Positions 45,547-54,462 of a stretch of DNA of 64,000 nt are shown one piece after another. The stretch is from the NCBI RefSeq assembly GCF_000226975.2, contig NZ_CP019285.1, positions 1,302,001 through 1,366,000 of the forward strand, given 5' to 3'. A program made the translations under genes and the position numbers. The notes below the pieces were generated by a model. That model saw only the letters and a program-made list of their open reading frames with translations, was not told where the DNA came from and did no database searches. The DNA comes from Halobiforma lacisalsi AJ5. GTDB lineage: Archaea > Halobacteriota > Halobacteria > Halobacteriales > Natrialbaceae. Position 1 is the first letter of the stretch. Every line of letters begins with the position of its first letter.

Positions 45547-47147
45547 CCGTCGACTTTCGCTTCGCTCTCGTCGCGGTTTTCACCGTCTAGATCGTCGGCA
45601 TCAGCCTCGAGGACGCCCCCGGACGCTTCCGCCTCACCGGCTGTGAGTTTCGAATCGAGCAGCGCTCGGAGACGGTCGGCGTACTCCCGAATCGCGCTCC
45701 GTTGGTCGGCCGCCTCTTCGTCCGCGTCCGTTCGTCCGTCGTCCCCGTTTCCGCCGCCGGTCGCTCGAGCGAAGACGAGTTCGGGATCCTCGGTGAGGTC
45801 CTCGGCAGCCTCCGAATCGGCCTCGTCGCCGACTTCCTCGGTGTCCATCGGCGGGTTCTCTCCTCGTTCTTGATCCTGTTCCCCCTCTTCTTTCCCTTCG
45901 CTCCCGACGTCGCTGCCCACCGCCTCGAGCGACGGCGGCTCGAAAACGTAGGTCGTCCCCCGGTTGCGGACGAGGTACCGTTCGCTCCGCCGGTCGAAAA
46001 CGACGGCGGCCCCGACGTCGATCCCGAGTTGTGCGAGTTCCGCGAGGCTCTCGACCGTCGCGTACCCGGGTGCTGGTTCGTCGCCCGCGGAGCGGTGGTC
46101 GTCGGCCCCCCGTTCGACGAACTCGAACCCGGAGTCGGGGTTCGGGTCCGGGTCGTCCGCGGCTCCGTCCCCGCTCTCGCCCGTCCGGGCGGAGTCGAAC
46201 TCGAGTTCCGAGGGCGGAAGCCGGACCCTGGTGACGACCGCCGCGAACCGCTCGCGATCCTCGTGGTAGGCCAGCCACTCCCGCTCGGTCGGTGTCGGCT
46301 CCGGGTATTGCCACGAGGCGAGCGCCAGGCCGGCGAGCCCTACCGATCCGAGGACCAGCAACAGTGGTCCGCCGACCGTCCGCGTCGGCCCGACGGTCGC
46401 CGGGACGACCACCGTCTCGTACTCCTCGCCGTGGTCCTCCTGGTACCCCACTTCGTCGTCGACCGAGTACGTGCTACCGTCGTACTCGATGTCGACCGCG
46501 TAGCCGTCGCTCGCGGCCCGGTACTCGCCCTCGATTTCGCCTTCGATCTCCCGGTCGATCGCGAGGTAGATCTCCGTCGTACCGGGGCTGGCCCCGAGGT
46601 CGCTCTCGATCTCGTCGATCTCGGCCGCGACCTCGGGCACGTCGACGGCGAACGCGGCGGTGACGTCCTCGCCCGGCGCGACGTCGGGTTCGCTCGCCGA
46701 CGCGAGTTCCTCCCGCTGGCTCCAGTAGACCGTCTCGGTCTCGGGATCGACGGCCCGGTAGACGAGGTCGATCGTCACGTTGACTTCCACGTTCCGGGCG
46801 CTGTCGGCCTCGTATCCCCCGACGAACTCACCCTCGAGTTCCGGGGTGATCGCCGTATAGTACAGCGGTTCGTTCTCGAGGACGGTTCCGTTCGCGTGGA
46901 CGGGCGTCGACTCGGTTACGGTCGCCCCGTGGGAGAGCTCCCCCGTGGCGGTCCAGGCGGGCTCGAGTCGCTGCTCCGTCTTCTCGTCCGGAGCGGCGTA
47001 CGCACCGTAGGTCACCCACGCGCCGATCAGAACGAGCGCGACGGCGACGACGATGAGAGCCGTCCGGTACTCCGCGAGCAGCGCGCGGAACTTCAATCGC
47101 CTGGCGGTCCCCTCCGTCGGTGTCGCGTCGTCGGTGTCCGTCTGCAT
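45543..47147 (-). CDS. DUF5305-family membrane protein of the fibre locus
   Basis: 534 residues from the ATG at 47147 (MQTDTDDATPTEGTARRLKF). One membrane segment near 28-50 (TALIVVAVALVLIGAWVTYG), an extracellular domain to about 265 (GELSHGATVTESTPVHANGT, LYYTAITPELEGEFVGGYEA), a second membrane segment (GGPLLLVLGSVGLAGLALAS) and a cytoplasmic acidic part of about 240 residues. DUF5305 proteins in archaea commonly accompany a signal peptidase and DUF1102 proteins, as here: the signal peptidase ends 2 bp before this start. Confidence 0.83.
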   Translation of the reverse strand: MQTDTDDATPTEGTARRLKFRALLAEYRTALIVVAVALVLIGAWVTYGAYAAPDEKTEQRLEPAWTATGELSHGATVTESTPVHANGTVLENEPLYYTAITPELEGEFVGGYEADSARNVEVNVTIDLVYRAVDPETETVYWSQREELASASEPDVAPGEDVTAAFAVDVPEVAAEIDEIESDLGASPGTTEIYLAIDREIEGEIEGEYRAASDGYAVDIEYDGSTYSVDDEVGYQEDHGEEYETVVVPATVGPTRTVGGPLLLVLGSVGLAGLALASWQYPEPTPTEREWLAYHEDRERFAAVVTRVRLPPSELEFDSARTGESGDGAADDPDPNPDSGFEFVERGADDHRSAGDEPAPGYATVESLAELAQLGIDVGAAVVFDRRSERYLVRNRGTTYVFEPPSLEAVGSDVGSEGKEEGEQDQERGENPPMDTEEVGDEADSEAAEDLTEDPELVFARATGGGNGDDGRTDADEEAADQRSAIREYADRLRALLDSKLTAGEAEASGGVLEADADDLDGENRDESEAKVDG

Positions 47148-47149
47148 GG

Positions 47150-48358
47150 TCAGGTGTTCTCCCGCGGTGTCCGCGAGTACGTCGTATCGGTTCCTCGCCG
47201 ATGCTGCCGCCGATCCGTCGCCCGTCGCCGTCGCGTCCGCTCCCGGCGGGCTCGCGGGTCGCCGGGCCCCAGCAGGGCGTGCCCGAGGAGGTAGACGCCG
47301 CCCCCGAGCAGAGAGACGACGGCGACGAACGGGAGCCAGGGGTGGAGGGCGTACAGTGCGTCGAGCACCGGCAGCGGGAGGACGTACAGGTAGCGGTGTT
47401 CGGTGACGTAGGTCGGGTAGTAGCCGGTCTCGTCGGGTGCCGTGATCGAAACGGTCGTTTCGGCGGTCTCCCTGGGCCCGACGACCGTCGGCCCCCGCTC
47501 GGTGTCGACCCCCTGCCCGCCGGGCTCGAGATAGGTGACGACCGGGACGAACCCGCCGTTTCCGATCGCGTACGGGATCTCGGCGGTCGTCCCGCGTTCG
47601 ATCACCAGCGGCCGATCGGAGTCGAACTCCGCGCTGACGACGTCGTAGGAGTGGGTGCCGGCGGGCGCGACCATCGCCGCCGTGGCGGCGACGACGATCA
47701 GCAGGGCGAACGCCCCCGCGAGCAGCCGTGGATCGACGCCCACCTCCTCGCCACGGCCGCGGGATCGGTCCGGTGAGGAGCCGGAATCGGGGCGGCGTCG
47801 CTCCCGGATCGTCTCGACGGCATAGAGGACGAGCGACACGACCAGCAGCATGTACGCGAGCCCCGTCGTCCCGAGGAACGCCCGGAGGCCGAACGTGACC
47901 GCGAGCCACCGCTGGACGCGCTCGAGGGCCTCGCCGATCCCCATCACGGCGGTCCCGAGGCTCGGGATCGTGACCACGTCGCCGTTCACCTGGAGGGCGG
48001 TGGCGACGATCTGGCCGTCCTGGACGAGCGGCTCGCCGCTGTCCTGGTCGGTAAACGGGTTCGCGTCCCCGCGGGTGACGTACCCCCGGTCGGTCGCCTC
48101 GACGATCCGGTGAGTCGTCAGTCCGCCCCCCTCGATCTCTTCGGCCTCGAAGACGACGACGTCGCCGACCTCCGGTTCGCCCGCCAGTTCGCTGGGCACC
48201 GCGACGAACCCGTCGCCGGTCTCGATCGTCGGCTCCATGCTCCCGGTCTCGACGAACCCGAGCAGGATCGGCTGGCCGAGCAACTGGCCGGCCAGCAACG
48301 CGACGAGCACGATGGCTACGAGTCCCTGGCCCCCACGACTCACCCCCCGTCGGATCAT
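47150..48358 (-). CDS. Signal peptidase I of the archaeal/SipW type, extended
   Basis: 402 residues. The peptidase domain is in the first 140: catalytic Ser40 in VETGSMEPT, His83 in TTHRIV and Asp98 in TRGDAN, which replace the Ser-Lys pair of bacterial enzymes. The remaining 260 residues add two or three membrane segments (LAYMLLVVSLVLYAV, LLAGAFALLIVVAATAAM, WLPFVAVVSLLGGGVYLL) and an extracellular domain (GTTAEIPYAIGNGGFVPVVT). Housekeeping haloarchaeal signal peptidases are shorter and lack these. It probably processes the neighbouring secreted DUF1102 proteins, as SipW does for TasA. Confidence 0.88.
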   Translation of the reverse strand: MIRRGVSRGGQGLVAIVLVALLAGQLLGQPILLGFVETGSMEPTIETGDGFVAVPSELAGEPEVGDVVVFEAEEIEGGGLTTHRIVEATDRGYVTRGDANPFTDQDSGEPLVQDGQIVATALQVNGDVVTIPSLGTAVMGIGEALERVQRWLAVTFGLRAFLGTTGLAYMLLVVSLVLYAVETIRERRRPDSGSSPDRSRGRGEEVGVDPRLLAGAFALLIVVAATAAMVAPAGTHSYDVVSAEFDSDRPLVIERGTTAEIPYAIGNGGFVPVVTYLEPGGQGVDTERGPTVVGPRETAETTVSITAPDETGYYPTYVTEHRYLYVLPLPVLDALYALHPWLPFVAVVSLLGGGVYLLGHALLGPGDPRARRERTRRRRATDRRQHRRGTDTTYSRTPRENT

Positions 48359-48428
48359 TCCCAGATCGGATCAATCACGTTGTGTCATTTGAATTTTAGG
48401 GTATCTGATCTGTATTGCCTCCGATAGC

Positions 48429-49697
48429 TCACGCCCGCGTTCGAACGAAGCGGACGCCGAGCAAGGCAACGATGAACCCGAGACCGACGGCACCCAGCGC
48501 CAGGAGGGGCATCCCGTCGGCCGGTCCGGACTCCTCGCGGTCCTCGTTTGATTTGTCGGATCCGTCTCCGTCTGGGCCCCGGTCATCGGGGTCGTCCCCG
48601 AGAGTCGTCTCGCCGAGATCCGATTTCTCCCCCTCGAGTGCGACGACGTACTCCGCGGTCGGGTCCGCGGGGATCACGTACTCGAGCGTCGACTCGGTCC
48701 CGGCGACCTGCTCGATCTCGCCGTCGGTCCAGGTCTTCCCGTCGGCTCGCCAAACGGTGACCCCGGTTCCGTCGGTTCCCTTGCGATCGAGCCGCGACCG
48801 GTCGACGACGAGGCGGTAGGAAACGTCCTCGAGAGTGCCGTCCGGCGCGCCTTCGAGGGCGACGGCACCGACCGGTTCGACGCCGTGTTCGCTCCGGAGG
48901 CGTTCGAACCGTGCGTCCTCGAGCCGTTTCTCGGTCGCGACCGTGAACGAAGCCTCGTCGCCCGCGAGCGTGACGTCGAAGCGGGCGAGGGAAACGCCGT
49001 CGCCGAGGGTCAACCCGTGCAGGTCGATCGATTCGGGCCCGCAGCCGTCGGCGTCCGCGATCGAAATCGCTCGCGTCGTCTTGTCCGAGCCCTCGACGGT
49101 TACGCTCGGTCCCGTCGGACAGGCGACCGTCGTGTCGGACTCGGCGTCGGAGTCGGTCTCGTCGTCCTCGTCCTCGTCCCCGTCGGGTACTTTCCCGTGA
49201 ATCGCGATTTCGCGTATCAAAACGTCCGTCGCCTCCTGGCCGTGCGAGTCCACGGTGAACCCGACGTCGATCGACTCGTAGGGCTCGAGCGTCGCGTTGT
49301 TTTCCATCCCTTCGATCGAACTCGAGCCCGGGCCGTCGCCGTCCGAGCGATAGAAGGTGACGTTGGCCGACTCGTGCTCGAGCCACACGTGCGCGTAGTC
49401 GTCTCCTGTATAGTTGAGCGTGAACACGTCGTCTACTCCGGTGATCGCGTCGGCCGGGACGCCGTCGCCCTCGACGGCGTCGTTGCCCGCGGTCAGGTCG
49501 ACCACGAGTTGCTCCTCGTCGTCCAGGTGAGCGTACGCGCCGTTCGGGCCGTCGTGCGGTTCGGCGGTGATCCGCTCACCGATGTCGTCGTAGCCGCCGG
49601 TCCCGGGTCCGCTCCCGCCGGTGGTGGCGACGACGAGCGCGAGGAGACAGAGGACGGCGATTCCGGCGGCGGCCCGTCGGGTCATGGGTACGGCCAC
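48429..49697 (-). CDS. DUF1102-family secreted protein with C-terminal membrane anchor
   Basis: 422 residues. N-terminal signal (MTRRAAAGIAVLCLLALVVA), then a DUF1102-type domain (PNGAYAHLDDEEQLVVDLTA, FYRSDGDGPGSSSIEGMENN). A second beta domain spans 200-355, an acidic linker follows, and a C-terminal membrane segment with a basic tail (LLALGAVGLGFIVALLGVRF VRTRA). It could be the anchored base of a surface fibre. It ends 70 bp before the signal-peptidase gene. The first ATG at 49697 or the one at 49685 may be the start. Confidence 0.78.
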   Translation of the reverse strand: MAVPMTRRAAAGIAVLCLLALVVATTGGSGPGTGGYDDIGERITAEPHDGPNGAYAHLDDEEQLVVDLTAGNDAVEGDGVPADAITGVDDVFTLNYTGDDYAHVWLEHESANVTFYRSDGDGPGSSSIEGMENNATLEPYESIDVGFTVDSHGQEATDVLIREIAIHGKVPDGDEDEDDETDSDAESDTTVACPTGPSVTVEGSDKTTRAISIADADGCGPESIDLHGLTLGDGVSLARFDVTLAGDEASFTVATEKRLEDARFERLRSEHGVEPVGAVALEGAPDGTLEDVSYRLVVDRSRLDRKGTDGTGVTVWRADGKTWTDGEIEQVAGTESTLEYVIPADPTAEYVVALEGEKSDLGETTLGDDPDDRGPDGDGSDKSNEDREESGPADGMPLLALGAVGLGFIVALLGVRFVRTRA

Positions 49698-50331
49698 CTC
49701 GCGCGGGAGTCAGTATCGGCGTCCATGTCGGCGTCGGAGTCTCGAGTCGGCATTGGCGATCGTGATCGTGTTCTCGTATCGGAACCGGTATCGGCGGGCC
49801 TCCGTCGGGACCGGCGCGGAACGCCGCGCAGTGTCGTCGACGTGGTGGGATGCGTGGTGTGTCGATCGTGACTGCGTTCACCGGACCGCGTGTCGCTCGA
49901 CACGTTCGGGTTCGGTGACCGAGCCGGCTCGCGCCGTCTCCCGGCGCGAGCCGTCCCGGCGCTGTGCAGGCCCCCACTCCCCCAATCCCTGGCGGATGTA
50001 GTGGGGTTCGGCGGCGATCGGTCGCCGCCGGGGAACGCGACGGGGTTCGACCGTGGTGGTGGACACATCGGAGCGAGCGCCGCGACGCGGCCGCGAACGT
50101 GGCGGGTGAGTGAACGGGTGATCGATCGCGGCCGCGTCGGGAACCGCCTCGAGGAGCCCCCTCCGCTCGAGGCGGGCGGCGTTCGTACCGTCGCGTTCCC
50201 GCTCGAGGGAAGATCGGCTAGCGCTATTGTAATACGGGTGTTGACTGGGTTTCAACGGGAGTCAACGAGGGTATCGATGGTAGTATATTGGAAATTGAAA
50301 CGAGATTTCTGAGGGACAAATAGAAAGTGTA
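49698..50331. other. 634-bp region with conserved promoter motif
   Basis: No convincing gene. The 12-mer TATTGTAATACG at 50225-50236 is identical to the copy at 51695. If it drives the operon that begins at 49697, the leader would be over 500 bases. This is longer than the other two leaders (about 115 bases), so an undetected small gene or a regulatory leader is possible. Confidence 0.45.
50225..50236 (-). promoter_or_regulatory. Fibre-locus promoter motif, copy 1
   Basis: TATTGTAATACG (plus strand). Two of three copies are identical and the third differs by one base. It lies upstream of the 49697/signal peptidase/DUF5305 unit. Confidence 0.55.
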
Positions 50332-50910
50332 CTAAGAACTGCTCTTGTCACTTGGAAATACATCAGGATACTTTTCAGAATCCTCAGATACTGCGATGAT
50401 GGTAAATTCAGTACTGATTTTTTGCAGTGGGACATCTCCAATCTGGATTCGTAATCCGAGGTCGATTGCTGCCCCTGGAGACTTAATTACAGTCGAAGGA
50501 TTGGATTCCGTAAGAGCCGACTTTCTGCCTTTCTCAATTAGTTCTATTTCCTTTAGATCAGACCCATCATATTCGCCAAACATGACAATATCATCGGACC
50601 CTCTATTCCTTGCTTGGAATAAGTCCGTGAACTCGTAGATGGTGTTCGGGCTAACCCCATCACCGGTATCTTCGAACGTTCCATTTGGGGGAGTTACCTC
50701 CTCGTCAAAACGGAAGTGCAATAATCCTCCCTCAGTCTTTGTGAAGTTGTTAGATATATCGTCTAACTCCAAATATGCGTACTGATCACTTTCGATCTCG
50801 AATGTAACCCCACGGTTTGCTTCCACTGAACTGAAGGCACTACTACCTACGACTATTGACCCCCCCAATGAGATTGCTGCAGCGCCAGTAATGAAGCGTC
50901 TTCTCTTCAT
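50332..50910 (-). CDS. DUF1102-family Tat-exported protein (fibre-subunit-like)
   Basis: 192 residues. Starts MKRRRFITGAAAISLGGSIV, a twin-arginine signal, then SSAFSSVEANRGVTFEIESD, where the F-S-S-V-E-A-(D/N)-R motif seen in three proteins of this locus begins the mature fold. The rest is beta-rich (YAYLELDDISNNFTKTEGGL) and ends SEDSEKYPDVFPSDKSSS; the SEKYPD motif recurs in the next protein. GC is clearly lower than the neighbours, suggesting acquisition or relaxed selection. It begins 27 bp after the stop of the gene upstream. TasA-like donor-strand fibres are the nearest functional model. Confidence 0.75.
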   Translation of the reverse strand: MKRRRFITGAAAISLGGSIVVGSSAFSSVEANRGVTFEIESDQYAYLELDDISNNFTKTEGGLLHFRFDEEVTPPNGTFEDTGDGVSPNTIYEFTDLFQARNRGSDDIVMFGEYDGSDLKEIELIEKGRKSALTESNPSTVIKSPGAAIDLGLRIQIGDVPLQKISTEFTIIAVSEDSEKYPDVFPSDKSSS

Positions 50911-50937
50911 AAAAACAGGTTTGGTTTATTTCACTCC

Positions 50938-51576
50938 CTAGTTATCTGAGCTAATCGTGGGGACATGAGAGCCCGCAGTAGACGGCCCTGCGTCAGGGTA
51001 CTTTTCGCTGTCATCCGTCACTGCGTAAATTGTGATGTTGGCGTCGCCGATGTCTTCGCCGATATCGTCTTCGCTCACATTACGGAAAAGCCCGGACACC
51101 TTTACGCTGGCCCCCGATTCCAGAATCACACCTTGATTACCGCCTTCTCGAGGCCCACTATTTTGTTTTAGAGTCGCATTCTTCCCTACGTCTTGAGAGT
51201 GGAGGAAAAAACTCAGTGATCCATCACCACTGAGAGCGGTGTCAACTTCCGATACGTCCATCGTGATCAGGATTTCCTTGGTACCCTGGTTCTTATATAT
51301 GAGCTCTGGCCCAAACCCAGTGTCCGCATTGGCATTAAGACCAGTTCCAGAGGCATCAGAGGTATTGTCGAAGTTCAGTTCGACGACTCCACCGCTCGTT
51401 TGTGCGAAGGTTGCATCGGGGGTAGGTTCCATCCCGAAGTATGCGTTCTCGTCGCTAGCAACATTCAGTGAAACCGTTCGATCAGCTTCTACACTCGAGA
51501 ACGCGCCCGTACCGACGGCCGCAGCTGCTCCCGATGCCAGTGCTCCCATTCCGATGACGAATTTGCGTCGTTGCAT
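50938..51576 (-). CDS. DUF1102-family Tat-exported protein (fibre-subunit-like)
   Basis: 212 residues from the ATG at 51576 (MQRRKFVIGMGALASGAAAA), a twin-arginine signal. The mature part begins TGAFSSVEADRTVSLNVASD, with a beta-sandwich-like body and a C-terminal AVTDDSEKYPDAGPSTAGSH. A start at 51612 would add 12 residues before the signal. It is the first gene of a two-gene unit with 50332 and has the conserved promoter and hairpin about 115 bp upstream. Predicted to be a major subunit, by analogy with TasA/AbpA. Confidence 0.78.
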   Translation of the reverse strand: MQRRKFVIGMGALASGAAAAVGTGAFSSVEADRTVSLNVASDENAYFGMEPTPDATFAQTSGGVVELNFDNTSDASGTGLNANADTGFGPELIYKNQGTKEILITMDVSEVDTALSGDGSLSFFLHSQDVGKNATLKQNSGPREGGNQGVILESGASVKVSGLFRNVSEDDIGEDIGDANITIYAVTDDSEKYPDAGPSTAGSHVPTISSDN

Positions 51577-51649
51577 GGTTGGATTCTCCGTTGTGTGTTC
51601 GCGGGCGGCCACACCTCCACACCGACCGACTCGAGCTCGTCGTCCGCCC

Positions 51650-51668
51650 GATCCCCACCGCGGGGATC
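51650..51668 (-). promoter_or_regulatory. 5'-leader hairpin of the DUF1102 gene
   Basis: GATCCCC-ACCGC-GGGGATC, 7-bp stem and 5-base loop, 75-90 bases before the start codon. The same hairpin, flanked by GGGATCACA, occurs at 55592-55608 before the fibre-locus gene at 54463. Location inside the predicted transcript suggests an RNA role, for example stability. Confidence 0.55.
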
Positions 51669-51694
51669 ACATCTCGTCCGTCCCCGGCAAGGGA

Positions 51695-51706
51695 TATTGT
51701 AATACG
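51695..51706 (-). promoter_or_regulatory. Fibre-locus promoter motif, copy 2
   Basis: TATTGTAATACG (plus strand), 119 bp before the ATG at 51576. Identical to copy 1. A further shared block, GTCAACACGTTACTGACC-like, lies about 40 bp farther upstream (near 51737-51754), and a similar one occurs near copy 3. Confidence 0.6.
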
Positions 51707-52086
51707 GTCGTGGAGTTAATTTCAAGAACAGGTAGCGACAGTCAACACGTTACTGACCGAATCGAACCGGAGGTCCGCGACCCGTTGACCCCTCGAGGAC
51801 CGAACTCAACGACCGGTGTCCGACCCTCCGACTTCGGTTGACTTCAGTTCAACCGCCTCGAGAACGACGGCCACAAAACGTATCAGGGAGTTTGAACCGC
51901 TCTCAAGTCGGCCTTGAACGACCGGTACACCCGGCTCACGTCGGAGAATTCTCCTTTTGCTCGAGTAGTCCGTCGTTCGCTATGGAGCGCGAGCCGAGAA
52001 CAGTATCACTCTTCGGACTGGTTAGTTTCAACGAACTGTTGACTGCATAACTATTTTATCGGGGAACGTGATACGGCTTATCTGAT

Positions 52087-52782
52087 ATGGGGGTAACGCA
52101 AGCAGGCTCGACCGGGGAGACGGACGCATCGGAGCGGGACGCGGCCGATGGGGTGGCCGACGACGGACTCTCGTCTTCGTCTTCGACCGACTCTCCCGCC
52201 GTTGCAGACCCGTCCGAGGAAACGCTCACCGAGGACGAACTCTTCGAGATCCTCTCGAATCGGCGACGACGACACGTCCTCCACGAACTCATGCAGGAGG
52301 ACGGCGGCATCGACATTGGAACGCTCTCGGAGGAGATCGCCGCCTACGAGGACGGCCTCGAGCTCCACGAGGTCTCGAGCAGCGATCGCAAGCGCGTGTA
52401 TACGGCCCTCCACCAGTCCCATCTCCCGAAGATGGACGAGGCCGGCGTCCTCGAGTTCAACAAGGACCGGGGGACCGTCGAACCGACGCCGGCGCTCGAG
52501 GACGTCGAGATCTACATGGACGTCGTGCGCGGACGCGAGATCCCATGGAGCGACTACTACATCGGACTGACGGCGCTGTCCGGGATTCTGCTCGGGGTGA
52601 CCGCGCTGGGGCCCGGCCCGCTCGCCGCACTGACGCCGTACGCCTGGGGGGTGTTCGTCCTCGTCTCGTTCGGCGTCTCGGCGATGGCCCACCGGTACTA
52701 CGCCCGTCGGAACCGGCTCGGGATCGCGGACGATCCGCCGGACGTCGCGCTCGAGTATCAGGGCCCTGATACGGAGGGGTAA
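52087..52782 (+). CDS. Membrane-anchored winged-helix regulator (DUF7344-like)
   Basis: 231 residues. Acidic N-terminal 45 residues, then a wHTH: LTEDELFEILSNRRRRHVLH, ISTLSEEIA-like helix and KRVYTALHQSHLPKMDEAGV with the conserved H-L-P-K-(L/M)-(D/E) wing. Two membrane segments follow (YYIGLTALSGILLGVTALGP and YAWGVFVLVSFGVSAMAHRY). This architecture is common in haloarchaea. It is the only regulator in the fibre locus and is divergent from the main DUF1102 genes, so it may bind the shared promoter motif. Confidence 0.83.
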   Translation: MGVTQAGSTGETDASERDAADGVADDGLSSSSSTDSPAVADPSEETLTEDELFEILSNRRRRHVLHELMQEDGGIDIGTLSEEIAAYEDGLELHEVSSSDRKRVYTALHQSHLPKMDEAGVLEFNKDRGTVEPTPALEDVEIYMDVVRGREIPWSDYYIGLTALSGILLGVTALGPGPLAALTPYAWGVFVLVSFGVSAMAHRYYARRNRLGIADDPPDVALEYQGPDTEG

Positions 52783-52889
52783 CTCGTGGCCGCTGACGAC
52801 CGACGCATCTCGCGAGTAGCTCGGCCGATCTCCCGTTCGACGGTCGTCGGGATCGCGATGGAACGACCGGACGGTAATCGAACGATCCC

Positions 52890-53945
52890 ATGAGACGGAA
52901 CCGAAAGAAAACGAGGACGAGACGCGCCACGCTGGCGATGCTCGCCGGTTCGAGCGGACTGTTAGCCGTCGATACGCTCGGCTTCTCGAGCGTCGAGGCC
53001 GGGCGGGACGTCGAAATCGACGTCGTCGCCGACGCGGACGCGTATCTGGGGCTGGTCGAGACCGGCGAATCCGACGACGGCGTGGAGACGAGTGACCTCC
53101 TGTTCGGCGACGACTACGAGCGATTGCCGCTCGCGACGTTCGACGTAGTCAACCAGCTCACCGAGGAGGTCGCGGTCGAACTGGTACTCGGGGACGATCG
53201 GCTCAGGTTCCGGAGCGAGGACGGTACCGTAACCGGTGACGGCCGCCTCGTGCAGAATCTGGCCGTCGGTCAGTCCGTCGACGCTGGCATCGGTCTGGAT
53301 CTCCACTGTGACTGGGCGATCGTCGACGAGCCGATCACGACGTCGCTCGAGATCGAAGCCGACGGGGATTCGACATACATCACGGCCGAGCGGACGCTTA
53401 CCCTCCTTCCCGGGGTGTTGGCCGTGGCTCGCTTCAGTTCACCTCCCTTCCTGGATGGCTTGTTGATCGTCCGGAAACGGCGAAAGGGGGATACCGTTTG
53501 GATACTCGTCGAATGGATCTCCTGTTCGGACGGCAAACGGACTACCGTGGCCGAAATAGAAATATCGGACGACCTATTACCAAAGCTCCGCCTGAAATTC
53601 CCCCAAGAACACCACGGAAATAGCGGAGCTAATGCGAGAAGCGATACCGATACCAATACCAATTCCGGGTCCGGGTCCAAGTCCAATAGAGTATCCAAGT
53701 TGAACTCCGGCACGTCGTTCAAACCGGACCTCGCAACTGCAGACGACGTCGATGCCGAGTTCGACTTCGAGTCGCCGGAAACAGCTACCACAAACGAGTC
53801 TAACGGTGACAGAGCCCCCTCGAGTGAGGCAGCCAACACGTTCGTCCCCGTCCTCGAGATCAACCCGGATACATCGGCTCGAGGTTCGACGATACGAGAG
53901 ATCGAGACGATCGAGATCCGCAAGTCGGATCTCGAGGGCGAGTGA
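52890..53945 (+). CDS. DUF1102-family exported protein, long form
   Basis: 351 residues. Basic N-terminus with RTRRATLAMLAGSSGLLAVD, a twin-arginine-like signal, then LGFSSVEAGRDVEIDVVADA, the DUF1102 start seen in two neighbours. The DUF1102 body runs to about 190. The C-terminal 160 residues are a Ser/Asn/Asp/Lys-rich linker (TDTNTNSGSGSKSNRVSKLN) without clear homology. It is 107 bp after the regulator on the same strand, possibly co-transcribed. Confidence 0.75.
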   Translation: MRRNRKKTRTRRATLAMLAGSSGLLAVDTLGFSSVEAGRDVEIDVVADADAYLGLVETGESDDGVETSDLLFGDDYERLPLATFDVVNQLTEEVAVELVLGDDRLRFRSEDGTVTGDGRLVQNLAVGQSVDAGIGLDLHCDWAIVDEPITTSLEIEADGDSTYITAERTLTLLPGVLAVARFSSPPFLDGLLIVRKRRKGDTVWILVEWISCSDGKRTTVAEIEISDDLLPKLRLKFPQEHHGNSGANARSDTDTNTNSGSGSKSNRVSKLNSGTSFKPDLATADDVDAEFDFESPETATTNESNGDRAPSSEAANTFVPVLEINPDTSARGSTIREIETIEIRKSDLEGE

Positions 53946-54062
53946 GTTCTATTCCTGAACCCGACGGCGGTTTTACTCGGATTCTGTGTTTTCCACTCCG
54001 ACAGGCGTGTAGAACACACGCGCTATGTGGTGGTCCAAAAAATGGATCAGCAAGACGTGGAA

Positions 54063-54461
54063 TCAGTCGTCGTCCGTGACGACTTCCCCCGTCACGTTTC
54101 CACCGATGTCGGCCGATGGGTCGGGACCGGGATCGGCTGGCGGGCCGGGTGAGGGGGACGGCGATGGTCCCGGCGATGGACCTGGAGACGGTCGTCGATC
54201 GTCGTCTTCTTTTTCGTCATCTTTCTTCTCGTCCGGATCTTTCTTTTCGTCGTCCGGATCAGGGTCGTCGACTGTATCTTTCCCGTCGTCCTCGTCAGGC
54301 TCTTTCTCTCCATCGTCCGGTTCTCGTTCACCGGAATCCGGTTCCGAATCCGGATCATCTCGAGGCGGATCCGGATTCTCATTCGGTTCCGGTCCTGGAT
54401 CCTCAGACGAGCACCCGGCGAGGAACACGACGAGCCCTGCGAGCAGGGTTCGTCGGTTCAT
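54063..54461 (-). CDS. Asp/Pro-rich lipoprotein
   Basis: 132 residues from the ATG at 54461 (MNRRTLLAGLVVFLAGCSSE): a signal with RR and a lipobox (LAGC). The mature part is nearly all Asp, Glu, Pro, Lys and Ser (DDEKKDPDEKKDDEKEDDDR, then PSPGPSPGPSPSPSPGPPAD), ending DIGGNVTGEVVTDDD. A long extended spacer, suited to anchoring something outside the S-layer. It starts 1 bp after the stop of the upstream gene. Confidence 0.75.
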   Translation of the reverse strand: MNRRTLLAGLVVFLAGCSSEDPGPEPNENPDPPRDDPDSEPDSGEREPDDGEKEPDEDDGKDTVDDPDPDDEKKDPDEKKDDEKEDDDRRPSPGPSPGPSPSPSPGPPADPGPDPSADIGGNVTGEVVTDDD

Positions 54462-54462
54462 T

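Larger units (their letters stand above)
51577..52086. other. 510-bp divergent region
   Basis: Contains the leader hairpin (51650-51668) and promoter motif (51695-51706) of the minus-strand gene, and, nearer the right end, AACTATTTTATCGGG at about 52049-52063, a TATA-like element roughly 30 bp before the plus-strand regulator. No gene is supported between them. Confidence 0.5.

Noticed and set aside
49878-50255. Minus-strand 125-codon frame in the fibre locus
   Set aside because: It starts upstream of the promoter motif and its similarity to frames at 51725 and 55700 comes from the shared motif DNA, not from coding.
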